NCBI GenBank assembly: GCA_002307055.1
Contig: DBTM01000016.1
Span: 1-37,744 of the forward strand
DNA from: Clostridiales bacterium UBA1316
GTDB taxonomy: Bacteria; Bacillota; Clostridia; Oscillospirales; Oscillospiraceae
Direction: 5' to 3'
DNA: 37,744 nt
The translations under genes were made by a program, and so were the position numbers. Below, piece by piece: positions 23,815 to 32,861 of this stretch. A model generated the notes under the pieces. The model worked only from the letters and a program-made list of their open reading frames with translations, searched no databases and had not been told where the DNA came from. How positions within the stretch are numbered: the stretch's first letter is position 1; every line of letters begins with the position of its first letter.

Positions 23815-23982
23815 CAAAAAAAAATAAAGAACATAGTAGAAAGTATAAAGATTGTATCAACAAAACTATATCTTTATTATTCAGAAAGTCAATATCATTA
23901 TTTATACAAATATTATAAAGAACTGACAGCGATTTTATAGTAATTTTTTTAACTATGAGGATTTAGTCAAAGCTCATATAAT

Positions 23983-25236
23983 TCATATAGTCTGCGTCGT
24001 ACTTTTTTTGCGCAGCTGCAGATAACACGGTACTAACAGTACGATGATCGCAGCGCCGCAGCCTATAAAGCCGGCTCCTGCGCCAAAGGTTTGGGTTATT
24101 CCGCCGGCGAACAGATTCCCCAGCGGTGTCGAACCGGCCATGACCAATGAATAGACACTCATCACGCGGCCTCTGAATTCGTTCGTCGAATTCATCTGCA
24201 TCGTCGTATTCACGCTGGCCATAAAAATCATATAGAAGAAACTGGTAAGCGCCAGAATAAGCCCTGTCAGAATGTAAATATCCGTAAAACCAGTTGCTAA
24301 TACGAGCATTCCGACGATAAGCGGAAATCCGTACAAAAATGCTTTTTTCGGGCCGCCTTTGCTGATTGAGGCCATCGTCAGCGCACCGACAAGCGCACCA
24401 ATGCCCGAAATCGACATCAAAAGGCCGAAGCCCGTCTCCGATTGGCAGAGCACCTTATCGGCAAAGACCGGCACGAGGACGTTCATATTCATCGCAAAGG
24501 TTGCGCCAACGGCTAAAAAAAGCAGTGGGATAAGAATATTTTTTTTCGCGACGATAAATTTTAAGCCTTCGCTGATACTGCTCAGCATTTTTGTTTGTTT
24601 CATCGGTTCTTTTTGAATCGCATACGGCTGTATGAAGAACAAGCTGATGATCACCGCGCCAAAACTGACGGCGTTAACGAGAAAACACACTGCTATCCCC
24701 GACGGACCCGCACCCATAATGACACCTGCTATAGCCGGTCCGATAATTCTCGCCAGATTAAACTGAACTGAATTGAGCGCAATGCCATTCGTTAAATCTT
24801 CTTTACCGCATAGTTCGATGACAAAAGATTGCCTGGCAGGCATATCAAAGGTGTTGGCAAAGCCGAGTAAGGTGGAGGTCAAGATGAGATGCCAAAACAT
24901 AATATGACCGGTGAACGTCATGATTGCCAGAAACAGCGTGATGAGAAACGAAGCCGACTGTGTGAGAAACAGAATCTTCTTCTTTGGGAATTTATCGATA
25001 ATCACACCTGCGAATAAAGAGAACAATAAAACGGGCAAAAATTGAAGCGCGCTGACCAGTCCCAGTAAAAAAGCGGAATCCGTCAGCTTATAAGCCAGCC
25101 AGGGCTGCGCAACATTCTGCATCCATGTTCCTGTCGCGGATACAGCCATGCCGATCCAATAATAACGATAGCTTTTGTGCTTTAGCGCTGCAAATGGGTT
25201 GCTGACGTGCGCTGCAGACTCATGGCGTTGTTTCAA
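23983..25236 (-). CDS. MFS transporter (EntS/MFS_3-like exporter)
   Basis: A 417-residue polytopic protein with 12 predicted helices. NPFAALKHKSYRYYWIG at the N-terminus, WMQNVAQPWLAYKLTDSAF and the loop GVIIDKFPKKKILFLTQ fit the enterobactin-exporter-like MFS group (MFS_3). Members pump out siderophores or drugs; the substrate here is not predictable. The start is TTG 25236, with AAGAAGG 9 bases upstream; an ATG further upstream opens a short out-of-frame leader peptide. It lies between the RCK and KimA-like genes with gaps of about 180 and 170 bases, both A/T-rich, so it may not share their transcript. Confidence 0.85.
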   Translation of the reverse strand: MKQRHESAAHVSNPFAALKHKSYRYYWIGMAVSATGTWMQNVAQPWLAYKLTDSAFLLGLVSALQFLPVLLFSLFAGVIIDKFPKKKILFLTQSASFLITLFLAIMTFTGHIMFWHLILTSTLLGFANTFDMPARQSFVIELCGKEDLTNGIALNSVQFNLARIIGPAIAGVIMGAGPSGIAVCFLVNAVSFGAVIISLFFIQPYAIQKEPMKQTKMLSSISEGLKFIVAKKNILIPLLFLAVGATFAMNMNVLVPVFADKVLCQSETGFGLLMSISGIGALVGALTMASISKGGPKKAFLYGFPLIVGMLVLATGFTDIYILTGLILALTSFFYMIFMASVNTTMQMNSTNEFRGRVMSVYSLVMAGSTPLGNLFAGGITQTFGAGAGFIGCGAAIIVLLVPCYLQLRKKSTTQTI

Positions 25237-25390
25237 GCGGCCAAACCTTCTTCATGCATAAATATAAATATATAAAATAAATTGTTGTTACACTATACTA
25301 TTAATATTTTCTGTTTTCAATATTCATTAATAGCTACAGCCAGAAGAAATGACGCTGCTTTTTAAATCAACGCAAAAATCAAGCCCAGCA

Positions 25391-25410
25391 GATTTTGCTG
25401 CGGGGGTGAT
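25391..25410 (-). terminator. Probable terminator after the RCK gene pair
   Basis: Minus-strand CCCGCAG-CAAAAT-CTGCTGGG forms a short stem (one mismatch), and GCTTGATTTTT follows. It is 10 bases past the stop of the second RCK gene. The remaining 25237-25390 is A/T-rich with no recognised element. Confidence 0.5.
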
Positions 25411-25419
25411 TTCACGAAT

Positions 25420-26091
25420 TCACGCTTGCGGCGCACCGAAAAGACGGTTGACGGCATCGTGGGAGCTGACATTGCCGAAGGCGAGTATCTTATCTCCTGT
25501 TATAATTTCGGTGTCGCCTCGGGGAATAATGACTTCGCCGCCGCGAAACACGGTTATTAAAACGGTATCATGCGGAATTGACAGCTGTTTTATTGTTCTG
25601 TTGACGGCTTGGGCATTTTTGTCTACCATGACCTGAAAAATCGAGTAGTCCCCATGGTCAAGCGCGAGCAGAGTGAAGATGTTTTTGAAATCCATTTCCT
25701 CAACAACAAGACGAGCCATCAGGTCTGCTTGATTTAAACCGACATCAACACCCATTTCATGGCTGAACAGCCAGGCGTTTTTCGGATTATTCACGCGCGC
25801 TATGACTCGAGGAACATTGAACTCATACTTTGCTATCGTCGATGCGACAAGATTTATTTCATCAGAACCTGTAACTGCGGCAACCGCGTCAGCGTCCATT
25901 ATACCGCATGCTTCAAGCACGCTCGGGTCGCTGCCGCTGCCGGCGATAATAATATCTGCAGGATGTTCATTTCTGAGCCGATCCAGCACTGTTTCTCTGT
26001 TATCGATTATTTTAACGGTGCAATTGCTTTTAAGCAGCAGCTCGGCAATATAAGAACCAGTTTTGCCTCCGCCTATAATAATTACTTTCAT
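25420..26091 (-). CDS. TrkA-type RCK potassium-channel regulator (first of pair, distal)
   Basis: A 223-residue cytosolic protein: an N-terminal Rossmann RCK_N domain with MKVIIIGGGKTGSYIAELL and the NAD(H)/nucleotide acidic residue in VKIIDN, then an RCK_C (TrkA_C) domain from about 140, with GEVIIPRGDTEIITGDKILAFG. Such proteins gate K+ channels or transporters in response to ATP/ADP, NAD(H) or c-di-AMP. The usual membrane partner (TrkH/KtrB) is not in the window. GGGGGG precedes the ATG by 7 bases. It starts 16 bases after the stop of the other RCK gene, so the two are probably cotranslated and may form a hetero-oligomer. Confidence 0.88.
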   Translation of the reverse strand: MKVIIIGGGKTGSYIAELLLKSNCTVKIIDNRETVLDRLRNEHPADIIIAGSGSDPSVLEACGIMDADAVAAVTGSDEINLVASTIAKYEFNVPRVIARVNNPKNAWLFSHEMGVDVGLNQADLMARLVVEEMDFKNIFTLLALDHGDYSIFQVMVDKNAQAVNRTIKQLSIPHDTVLITVFRGGEVIIPRGDTEIITGDKILAFGNVSSHDAVNRLFGAPQA

Positions 26092-26106
26092 GATGAGCCC
26101 CCCTTC

Positions 26107-26757
26107 CTATTCAAGACCCAGCAGCGACTTTAATCTGCCGGCGGATGTGGTCATGATCGATAAAAAGACAACATCACGTTTTTTTAAAGCTGTTCCCATC
26201 GTCGGTATAAATGTCACATTGTCACGGCTGAGTGCGACAACCTGAATTTCTCCGATAATTGAAATTTCACCAACCGGTCTGCCTTCTAACAGCGCAGGTA
26301 TCTCCAGCCTCAGTAATTCAACCTGTCCGTTCCCAATGTGCTGGACACTGTCGAGCTGATTATAGCTGAGCATTTCAGTCGCCTGCCTGATGCCCCAGGC
26401 TGTCGTGTTGATGGTTTGAATACCGAGCGATTGATAAAGCGACGCTTTTCTCGGGTCATATAATCTCGATATCACGCGCGGTACCTTATAAATATTTCTT
26501 GAAATCCGTCCGATCAGCGCGTTTGCTTCATCGCTGTTTGTACAGGCGACAACGGCGTCAATTTTTTGAATTCCGGCTTTTTCCATCAGGTCCTTATCAA
26601 AACCAATTCCGGTGACCGTTTTACCTTTAAAGTGCTTGCCCAGTCTTATAAATGCTTCCGGATTACTATCGATTACAGTGATGTCATATCCGTCTTTTAT
26701 CAAATTTCCAGCCAGCCCCGAACCAAGTCGGCCGCAGCCTACGATGATGACCTTCAT
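26107..26757 (-). CDS. TrkA-type RCK potassium-channel regulator (proximal)
   Basis: A 216-residue RCK protein with MKVIIVGCGRLGSGLAGNL, the acidic strand end VIDSNPEAF, and a C-terminal RCK_C domain around VVALSRDNVTFIPTMGTAL. ATG 26757 has an ideal AGGAGG 7 bases upstream, and its ATGA overlaps the stop of the P-type ATPase. This direct coupling to an ion pump gene is uncommon. The in-frame extension up to 26862 lies inside the ATPase coding region and is not used. A paralogue follows directly. The target channel or pump is not shown by sequence; candidates in the window are the KimA-like importer and the ATPase. Confidence 0.88.
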   Translation of the reverse strand: MKVIIVGCGRLGSGLAGNLIKDGYDITVIDSNPEAFIRLGKHFKGKTVTGIGFDKDLMEKAGIQKIDAVVACTNSDEANALIGRISRNIYKVPRVISRLYDPRKASLYQSLGIQTINTTAWGIRQATEMLSYNQLDSVQHIGNGQVELLRLEIPALLEGRPVGEISIIGEIQVVALSRDNVTFIPTMGTALKKRDVVFLSIMTTSAGRLKSLLGLE

Positions 26758-29582
26758 TTTAAAACCTCCTTGTTTTTCTTCCTGTTCAGTTTTCTGCTGA
26801 CAGCTTTTCTGGCTTCTTCGATCAGCAACAACGGGATTGGTATTAAAATAAGGAATATCCAATCCTTAAGATCCAACGGTGTCGTGTTGAAAATTCCATG
26901 CAGGAACGGCAGATAAACAAGCGCGCATAATATAGCAAGCTCGCAAACGATACCGAACATGACATGCTTGTTTTTAAACAGTCCGATTTTGAAGACAGAA
27001 CTCGTTGAGGTTCGGCAGTTCATGACCATCGCAATCTGGCAAAACACAATGGCAGCCAGCGTCATCGTTGTTGCGTGACTATAAGCGATACCTGAACCTG
27101 CCAGAGGGGCGTTAGGCCATCCATTTTGCCATTGCACATAAAAGTATGCGCCCATGGAAATCGCGGATTCAAGTAATCCATACCACAAGAAGGCTTTAAT
27201 AAATATTCTTTTATTAAGCAGCGGATCTTTTTGTGATCTGGGCGGCTGCTCCATGACGCCTTCTTCGGGCAGCTCCGTACCAAGCCCCAGTGCAGGCAGC
27301 ATATCAGTGCCAAGGTCAACAGACAGAATCTGCATGACGGTCAGCGGCAGCGGTATTGCGCCTCTGGAAAACAAAAATGCGGCTGACGGGACGGCTTCGG
27401 GCATATTGCTGTTGAGAATATACAGCATAAATTTGCGGATATTACTGTAGACAGCGCGCCCTTCTTCAATGGCTCTGACAATAGAAGCAAAGTTATCGTC
27501 CGTGAGAATCATATCGGCTGCTTCCTTGGCGACATCGGTGCCGGATATACCCATCGCAATGCCGATATCCGCTTTTTTAAGCGCCGGCGCGTCGTTGACG
27601 CCGTCACCGGTCACCGCGACAATTTGCCCCATCTCCTGCAGTGTACTGACAATTTTGTATTTTTGCTCAGGCGCTACTCTTGCGAATATAATTTCCTGCT
27701 TCAGTGCCGCCTGCAGCTCCGAATCCGACATTTTTTCAAGCTCTGTGCCGGTGACGATAAGCGGATGCTCGCTCTTAACGATACCGATGCGTTTAGCGAT
27801 GCTTTCAGCAGTTAAGCCGTAATCGCCGGTTATCATAATAATACGGATACTTGCTTTTCTGCAAAGCTCGACGGCTTCTGCAACCTCCGGTCTCGGTGGG
27901 TCAGCCATGACCACAAGGCCCAAAAATATAAGCTCCTGTTCTACTAATTCCGGCGTATACGCGCTCAATGCCGAGGGCAAGCCGGTTTCACGGGTTATAT
28001 AACGGCATGCCACGGCCAGCACACGCAGCCCATTTCTGGCGTACTTATCGTTGGCCTGCATAATTTCATCGCATTGAGACTGCGTAATATCTTCTCTGGC
28101 ACCGTGAATGCTAATACCGGTGCATAATTCTAAAACTTCCTTAGGTGCGCCTTTAACATAAGCTGCTCTGATACTGCCTGACGGCTTATTGAGCTGGTGG
28201 ATGGTGGACATTCTTTTACGTCTGGAATCGAACGGTAATTCTCTGATTCTCGGTGTCTCAGAGGACAGCGTGGTGATATCGAGACCGGCTTTCTGCGCGA
28301 CGACGCCGAGGCAGGCCTCCGTCGGGTCGCCAAGCACAGTGAAGCGCCCCGTCGGGTCTTCCGGGGGAACAAGCCTAGCGTTGCTGCAGAGCGCGGCTGC
28401 GGTCAGCAGCAGCTTGAGATCCTCATTGCCGGCAGCCGAGGTTTCCTTGCCTCCGGATGTTATCTTCCCAACCGGCGCGTATCCGAGTCCCGAAACATCC
28501 AATTCACCGGCGGGCAGCCACAGGCTGATCACCGTCATCTCGTTCTGTGTCAGTGTTCCGGTCTTGTCGGAACAAATAACGGTCGTGCAGCCCAGTGTCT
28601 CGACAGCGGACAGACGCTTAACCAGCGCATGCTCCTTTACCATTCGCTGCACAGCCATCGCCAGTGACAGTGTGACGGTTGGCAGCAGCCCTTCGGGTAT
28701 AAATGCCACGATCATCCCGAGCGAAAAGATAAAGGACTTTGCAACCGGGTCCTTGACAATAAAGACGGACGCCAAAAAGAAAAGCACCCCTGCAATTATC
28801 GCCATCAGTGAAACCTGCTTCGTCAGCTTGTCAAGCTCCTTCTGCAGCGGGCTTAGAACATCCTTGACTTCCTGCGTGAGATTTGCGATTTTTCCAAATT
28901 CGGTTTGCATCCCTATGGTGATAACAACAGCTTTTGCGTTTCCGCTGGCGACACTTGTCCCTGTAAAAATGAGATTCGGAATTTCCGACCGTGAAAGGCC
29001 TCCCCGCAGAATCGGTTCATGTGTTTTGCGAACCGGATTTGACTCGCCGGTGAGCGTTGACTGGTTAACCTGAAGGTCACTGCTGTCGATGAGTCTGGCG
29101 TCTGCTGAAATTTTGTCTCCTTCCTGAAGTAAGACAATATCCCCGGGCACAAGATCCTCAACAAGAATCTGCAGCTCCTGTCCTTCTCTGATAACCCTGG
29201 CAAAGGAGGGAAGCATGTTCTTAAGTGCTTCCGTTGCTTTTCCTGCCCGGAATTCCTGCCAAAAGCTAAAGATACCGTTGATGATATTCACAAGCCATAT
29301 GGCGATTCCGAGCTGAACCATATCGGCTACAATTGCTATAGCGCCGCCAATCCAAAGCAGAATGGCCATAAGGCTGATAAAATTTGCCGCAAAAACAAGG
29401 ATCAGCGGTTTTTTGTTTTTCTCCGCGAGAACATTTTTACCATAACTTTGCTGTTTTTCGATGACCTCTGCCGCAGTCAGACCGCCTGTGCGTGTTCCCA
29501 TTAATCTGAGAACATCCTCGCTCGGCAGCTTGTAGGCACTCTCATCAGAGCCATTTTTGACGACATTATGAGTAGCTTCCAT
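26754..29582 (-). CDS. P2-type cation-transporting ATPase with Na,K-ATPase-like ion-site residues
   Basis: A 942-residue pump with N-terminal cation-ATPase domain, actuator loop TLTGES (about 176-181), phosphorylation site CSDKTGTLTQNEM (Asp 339), nucleotide-domain KGAPK (478), and hinge GDGVNDAP (659-666). Ion-site helices read PEGLL in TM4 (296-300), NSNMPEAVP in TM5, and VDLGTDMLPALGLG in TM6. SERCA has PEGLP, SSNVGE and NLVTD; the Na,K/H,K class has PEGLL, TSNIPE and IDLGTDM. The protein therefore resembles P2C pumps of monovalent ions more than Ca2+ pumps, though automatic annotation would say calcium. ATG 29582 has GGAGGG 7 bases upstream. It is followed, with stop-start overlap, by two RCK genes. 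Confidence 0.88.
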   Translation of the reverse strand: MEATHNVVKNGSDESAYKLPSEDVLRLMGTRTGGLTAAEVIEKQQSYGKNVLAEKNKKPLILVFAANFISLMAILLWIGGAIAIVADMVQLGIAIWLVNIINGIFSFWQEFRAGKATEALKNMLPSFARVIREGQELQILVEDLVPGDIVLLQEGDKISADARLIDSSDLQVNQSTLTGESNPVRKTHEPILRGGLSRSEIPNLIFTGTSVASGNAKAVVITIGMQTEFGKIANLTQEVKDVLSPLQKELDKLTKQVSLMAIIAGVLFFLASVFIVKDPVAKSFIFSLGMIVAFIPEGLLPTVTLSLAMAVQRMVKEHALVKRLSAVETLGCTTVICSDKTGTLTQNEMTVISLWLPAGELDVSGLGYAPVGKITSGGKETSAAGNEDLKLLLTAAALCSNARLVPPEDPTGRFTVLGDPTEACLGVVAQKAGLDITTLSSETPRIRELPFDSRRKRMSTIHQLNKPSGSIRAAYVKGAPKEVLELCTGISIHGAREDITQSQCDEIMQANDKYARNGLRVLAVACRYITRETGLPSALSAYTPELVEQELIFLGLVVMADPPRPEVAEAVELCRKASIRIIMITGDYGLTAESIAKRIGIVKSEHPLIVTGTELEKMSDSELQAALKQEIIFARVAPEQKYKIVSTLQEMGQIVAVTGDGVNDAPALKKADIGIAMGISGTDVAKEAADMILTDDNFASIVRAIEEGRAVYSNIRKFMLYILNSNMPEAVPSAAFLFSRGAIPLPLTVMQILSVDLGTDMLPALGLGTELPEEGVMEQPPRSQKDPLLNKRIFIKAFLWYGLLESAISMGAYFYVQWQNGWPNAPLAGSGIAYSHATTMTLAAIVFCQIAMVMNCRTSTSSVFKIGLFKNKHVMFGIVCELAILCALVYLPFLHGIFNTTPLDLKDWIFLILIPIPLLLIEEARKAVSRKLNRKKNKEVLK

Positions 29583-29642
29583 TAGAACCCTCCAAAAAAC
29601 AAAGGGCAAAATACGTTTTGCGGTGCCGCTTGTCAGCAGATA

Positions 29643-30194
29643 TCATAGTTCAATATTTTCAGTACCTTCGCGGAATTGAATTTTATAGCGCATAATTGCA
29701 TCAGCGATAATAATCAAAGCTTCTCCCCTGCCGGCAACATCATCAACAATCGTCTCTTTATGCTCGAGCGCCTTGTATACGGAAAAGAAATGCCGCATTT
29801 CATTGAAAACATGCTCCGGTAAATCGCTTATATCCTTAATATTGGCATATGTCGGGTCACCGAACGGAACGGATATGATTTTCTCATCAAGATGCCCGCC
29901 GTCAAGCATCCGGATAACGCCAATCGGAAAACAGCGGACGAGCGTCATCGGTATGATCGCTTCAGTACAGAGCACAAGGATATCGAGCGGGTCATTATCG
30001 TCGGCATATGTACGCGGGATGAACCCGTAATTTGCCGGATAAATCGTCGATGTATACAGGACACGGTCCAGCATGAGCAGGCCGGTCTCCTTGTCGATCT
30101 CGTATTTTGTTTTTGATCCCTTGGATATTTCGATAACACCGAAGTAGTCCTCCGGTGTTATGCGCTTTTGGCTGATATCATGCCATATATTCAT
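29643..30194 (-). CDS. ppa: Inorganic pyrophosphatase, family I
   Basis: A soluble Mg2+-dependent enzyme that hydrolyses PPi to phosphate and drives biosynthesis. The 183 residues have the family I signature DDNDPLDILVL (DxDPxD), the Lys in SKTKYEID, the strand YPANYGFIPRT, and the Asp pair in MLDGGHLDEKIISVP. The last box differs slightly from the E. coli type (DEAGEDAK) but keeps the metal ligands. It is about 60 bases upstream of the P-type ATPase in the same direction. The 117-base gap before it (30195-30311) holds only short, weak inverted repeats. Confidence 0.93.
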   Translation of the reverse strand: MNIWHDISQKRITPEDYFGVIEISKGSKTKYEIDKETGLLMLDRVLYTSTIYPANYGFIPRTYADDNDPLDILVLCTEAIIPMTLVRCFPIGVIRMLDGGHLDEKIISVPFGDPTYANIKDISDLPEHVFNEMRHFFSVYKALEHKETIVDDVAGRGEALIIIADAIMRYKIQFREGTENIEL

Positions 30195-30311
30195 AATGCT
30201 GTTATCCTAACTTTTTTGATTACGGCTTGGTACTGCCGACTTCATAGCCTCTTAGGCGTTTTTCAATCCTGTTATTGGCATACTGCCATTATTCTATTAT
30301 TGCATACAATA

Positions 30312-31424
30312 TTATAAAATACTATTGTTTGTCTTCTTTTTTAACCAAGTTTTAATTAAATAGACTACAAGCATAACCATAGGAATAATGAAACCGAAAA
30401 CTATGATATTCGGCGTATACCCAATGATAATCCAGTTCGACTGCTCAACAGCGCCGGGGTTCACGGTCACAGAAAGCAGGAGAATAACGAGTCCCATTGG
30501 CGCTGCAATTTTTCTATGATCCTTTAAACCGACAAACTCAGAGATTCCTGTGATTGTCACATAAAAAAACAGGATTCCAATCACAAATTCGCTCATCGTC
30601 CACATGACGGATATTGCGTATTCAAGCCTCGTCAGAACGATACCGACATTAATCTCTCTGGCCAGTAAAACTGTCGGAAATGACGACTTTGCGACAACAG
30701 TACTTCCCAGCACGAGAACAGAAATCAAGGTTGTAACAAATACAACCGTATTAGCCCATAAAAATCCTTTAATAAAGGATTTTTTTCCGCCTTTTCTGTC
30801 GCTGACATGCACAGGATAAATCATTAATATCGATATGTTCTGCGTTGATACTAAACTCGATAATAACACAGCGCCCTTCAAGATCGGTGTGAAACCATTT
30901 TCCAATACCGGTGTGATATACCGAAGATTGCTATTTGGCAGGACAAGCACCATCGATATAACAAATAGAGCCGTTACAAATATATAGAATATTTCTGTCG
31001 CACGCGCAAAAGCTTCTATACCATAATAAACAGAGATAATGAGCGCAGCGACGAACAGCATAGTAATTATCGGCACCGGTGTTTCATGCATCAGGTGCGC
31101 ACCGAAGCTCCCTATATACCAGGGTATGCCATAAGCTAGTGAAAAAAACATGAGAAGATATCCGATTGAGACGATCTTTCCAAGCAGCTTTCCGAATATT
31201 TTGTTAATAATCCCGATCAGGGTCAGCCCCTCATAACGCGTGCCTATAAAACAATATATCCAGGTCATCAGCAAACCGAAAGCCATATTAATAAGCGCCG
31301 AAAGCCATGCATCTTGCTTTGCAACAGCGGCTATTGTCGACGAAATGACAAGGATGGACCCGCCGAGAGTCGATAGTGCCGTAAATGTAAAGAGCTGATG
31401 CGGTGTTATAGTTTTATTCTCCAC
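30312..31424 (-). CDS. gerAB: GerAB-type germinant receptor B subunit (copy 1)
   Basis: A 370-residue APC-superfamily membrane protein with about 10 helices. B subunits sit in the spore inner membrane and are thought to bind the germinant. Family features are TPHQLFTFTALSTLGGSIL, KQDAWLSALI, LTLIGIINKIFGK, GSFGAHLMHETPVPI and YITPVLENGF. The start is GTG 31424 with GGAGGTG 5 bases upstream. It is the last gene of the operon and closely resembles the preceding B subunit along its whole length, which indicates tandem duplication. The divergent positions lie mostly inside helices, where ligand choice would be set. Confidence 0.93.
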   Translation of the reverse strand: MENKTITPHQLFTFTALSTLGGSILVISSTIAAVAKQDAWLSALINMAFGLLMTWIYCFIGTRYEGLTLIGIINKIFGKLLGKIVSIGYLLMFFSLAYGIPWYIGSFGAHLMHETPVPIITMLFVAALIISVYYGIEAFARATEIFYIFVTALFVISMVLVLPNSNLRYITPVLENGFTPILKGAVLLSSLVSTQNISILMIYPVHVSDRKGGKKSFIKGFLWANTVVFVTTLISVLVLGSTVVAKSSFPTVLLAREINVGIVLTRLEYAISVMWTMSEFVIGILFFYVTITGISEFVGLKDHRKIAAPMGLVILLLSVTVNPGAVEQSNWIIIGYTPNIIVFGFIIPMVMLVVYLIKTWLKKKTNNSIL

Positions 31425-31471
31425 TGTGTCACCTCCGCTTAATCAATTCAATTTATTATTAATTATGAAGT

Positions 31472-32569
31472 CTACTGAATACTGAAGAAACGTTTTTTTA
31501 GGTAATATACGATTACTAATAATAATGGAATAATAAATCCGAAGGTTGTTATAAGGGGAGCATAAACAAGGTTATCCCATTCTGCCATGTAAACTGCATT
31601 TGGAAAAACGATAACAGACAGTATGAGAACAATTAATCCTGTTGGTAAAACGATTATTTTATAGTCTTTTAGACCTATCAATTCCGAAAGCGAGGTTGTT
31701 GCTGAAAAGAAGAAAAACAGCCCAATCATAAACTGCGTTGTTAACCATATTATGGTAATAACATACTCCAGTCTTGTTATAACCGGTCCGGCGCTTATCT
31801 CAGTTGCAAGGAGTAATGCAGGGAAACAGGATCTTTCAGTCAAAGCGCTTCCTAACACGAGAATTGTCATCAAAATAGTTAGACCGGAAATTATACCGGA
31901 CCATATTTGGCTTTTTATCAGCGCTCCCTTCGCTTTTGATATATCACTTACATAATGAGGGAATACCATTAAAATATTAATTGCTGAAAATGTTATATAG
32001 CATGACATGAAAAAAGATCCCTTAAGCACTGGACAAAAGCCATTTTCAAGCATCGGCGTGATATATTCAAGCTTAATGCTTTTCACCAGTAAAATAATAA
32101 AGATAAAAAAAATAGCTGAAACAAATATGATAAACAGTTCAGACGCGCGTGCTATGGTTTCAATACCATATAGTACAGCAATAACAATGCCCGCCATGAA
32201 CAGCATGTTTATAACCAGCACCGGCGTTTCGTGCATTACTCTCCCAAAATAACTGCCGATAAACCATGGAACTCCCGCCGATATCCTAATGAATATTGCA
32301 ACATAGCAAAAGGACACGAAGAACCCCAGCCACTTTCCGAATACTTTTCTTATAATCCCAATCAGCGTCAGTCCCGGGTACCGGCTTCCTAAATAGTAAT
32401 AGAGCAGCATTACCAGCAAGCCAAATACAGTGGCAATCAACGATGACAACCAGGCATCCTGCTTGGCGATGCTGGCAAGAGTTGAAGAGATTATTAATAT
32501 TGAACCGCCCAATGATATCGTTGCATTTATCGAATACAACTGATGGCATGTAATTTTATTGTTTTCCAT
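31472..32569 (-). CDS. gerAB: GerAB-type germinant receptor B subunit (copy 2)
   Basis: A 365-residue paralogue of the next gene, with TCHQLYSINATISLGGSIL, AKQDAWLSSLIATVFG, LTLIGIIRKVFGKWLG, MHETPVLVI and YITPMLENGF at matching positions. About ten helices are predicted. ATG 32569 is preceded by AGAGGA and starts only 10 bases after the stop of the small D-type gene; the following B gene begins 47 bases downstream. Having two B subunits with a single A and C suggests either alternative receptors sharing A/C or a mixed receptor. Two B genes in one ger operon are known in some Bacillus loci, so the layout itself is not unique. Confidence 0.93.
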   Translation of the reverse strand: MENNKITCHQLYSINATISLGGSILIISSTLASIAKQDAWLSSLIATVFGLLVMLLYYYLGSRYPGLTLIGIIRKVFGKWLGFFVSFCYVAIFIRISAGVPWFIGSYFGRVMHETPVLVINMLFMAGIVIAVLYGIETIARASELFIIFVSAIFFIFIILLVKSIKLEYITPMLENGFCPVLKGSFFMSCYITFSAINILMVFPHYVSDISKAKGALIKSQIWSGIISGLTILMTILVLGSALTERSCFPALLLATEISAGPVITRLEYVITIIWLTTQFMIGLFFFFSATTSLSELIGLKDYKIIVLPTGLIVLILSVIVFPNAVYMAEWDNLVYAPLITTFGFIIPLLLVIVYYLKKRFFSIQ

Positions 32570-32579
32570 GTTAGTCCTC

Positions 32580-32822
32580 TCACGGCTTTAAAAGCGATTT
32601 CATGAAATCGGATACCGGTGAATATACCCATGCCAAAAAATCGGAGGGATTCGGTACTTTCATATCGAAGCTTTTCATAACAGCAATACCTGTTCCAAGC
32701 AGCAGCAGAACTGAAAAAGTAATCAGCTCTCTGATTTGCTTCTGCTGAAGCATTTTCGGTATTTCAATAATGCAGAGAATAATATCAAATCCCAATACTG
32801 CGATGATTGATATAACAGCCAT
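32580..32822 (-). CDS. Small two-helix membrane protein of the ger operon (D-subunit type)
   Basis: An 80-residue protein with two predicted membrane helices (about 3-21 and 34-51) and a soluble C-terminal tail of about 28 residues. Small two-helix proteins of similar size, called D subunits, occur in some Bacillus germinant-receptor operons and modulate germination. Matching size, topology and operon position suggest the same role here, but I cannot show homology by eye. GAGG precedes the ATG by 7 bases. It lies between the C subunit and the two B subunits, with gaps of 39 and 10 bases. Confidence 0.75.
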   Translation of the reverse strand: MAVISIIAVLGFDIILCIIEIPKMLQQKQIRELITFSVLLLLGTGIAVMKSFDMKVPNPSDFLAWVYSPVSDFMKSLLKP

Positions 32823-32861
32823 ACTTTACCTCATGGATATCTCCATATTCCCTGTTTATAA

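Noticed and set aside
23815..23982. c-di-AMP (ydaO) riboswitch upstream of the KimA-like gene
   Set aside because: The 165-base gap is A/T-rich and contains none of the conserved GC stems expected; it is also too plain for that large fold.
28189..29073. Long plus-strand open frame opposite the P-type ATPase (294 codons)
   Set aside because: It is antisense to a well-conserved ATPase core, rich in Ser/Pro/Arg as expected for a shadow frame, and has no family features.
26754..29582. Annotation as a Ca2+-transporting (SERCA-like) ATPase
   Set aside because: The TM4-TM6 residues fit the Na,K/H,K class better; the ion is left open.
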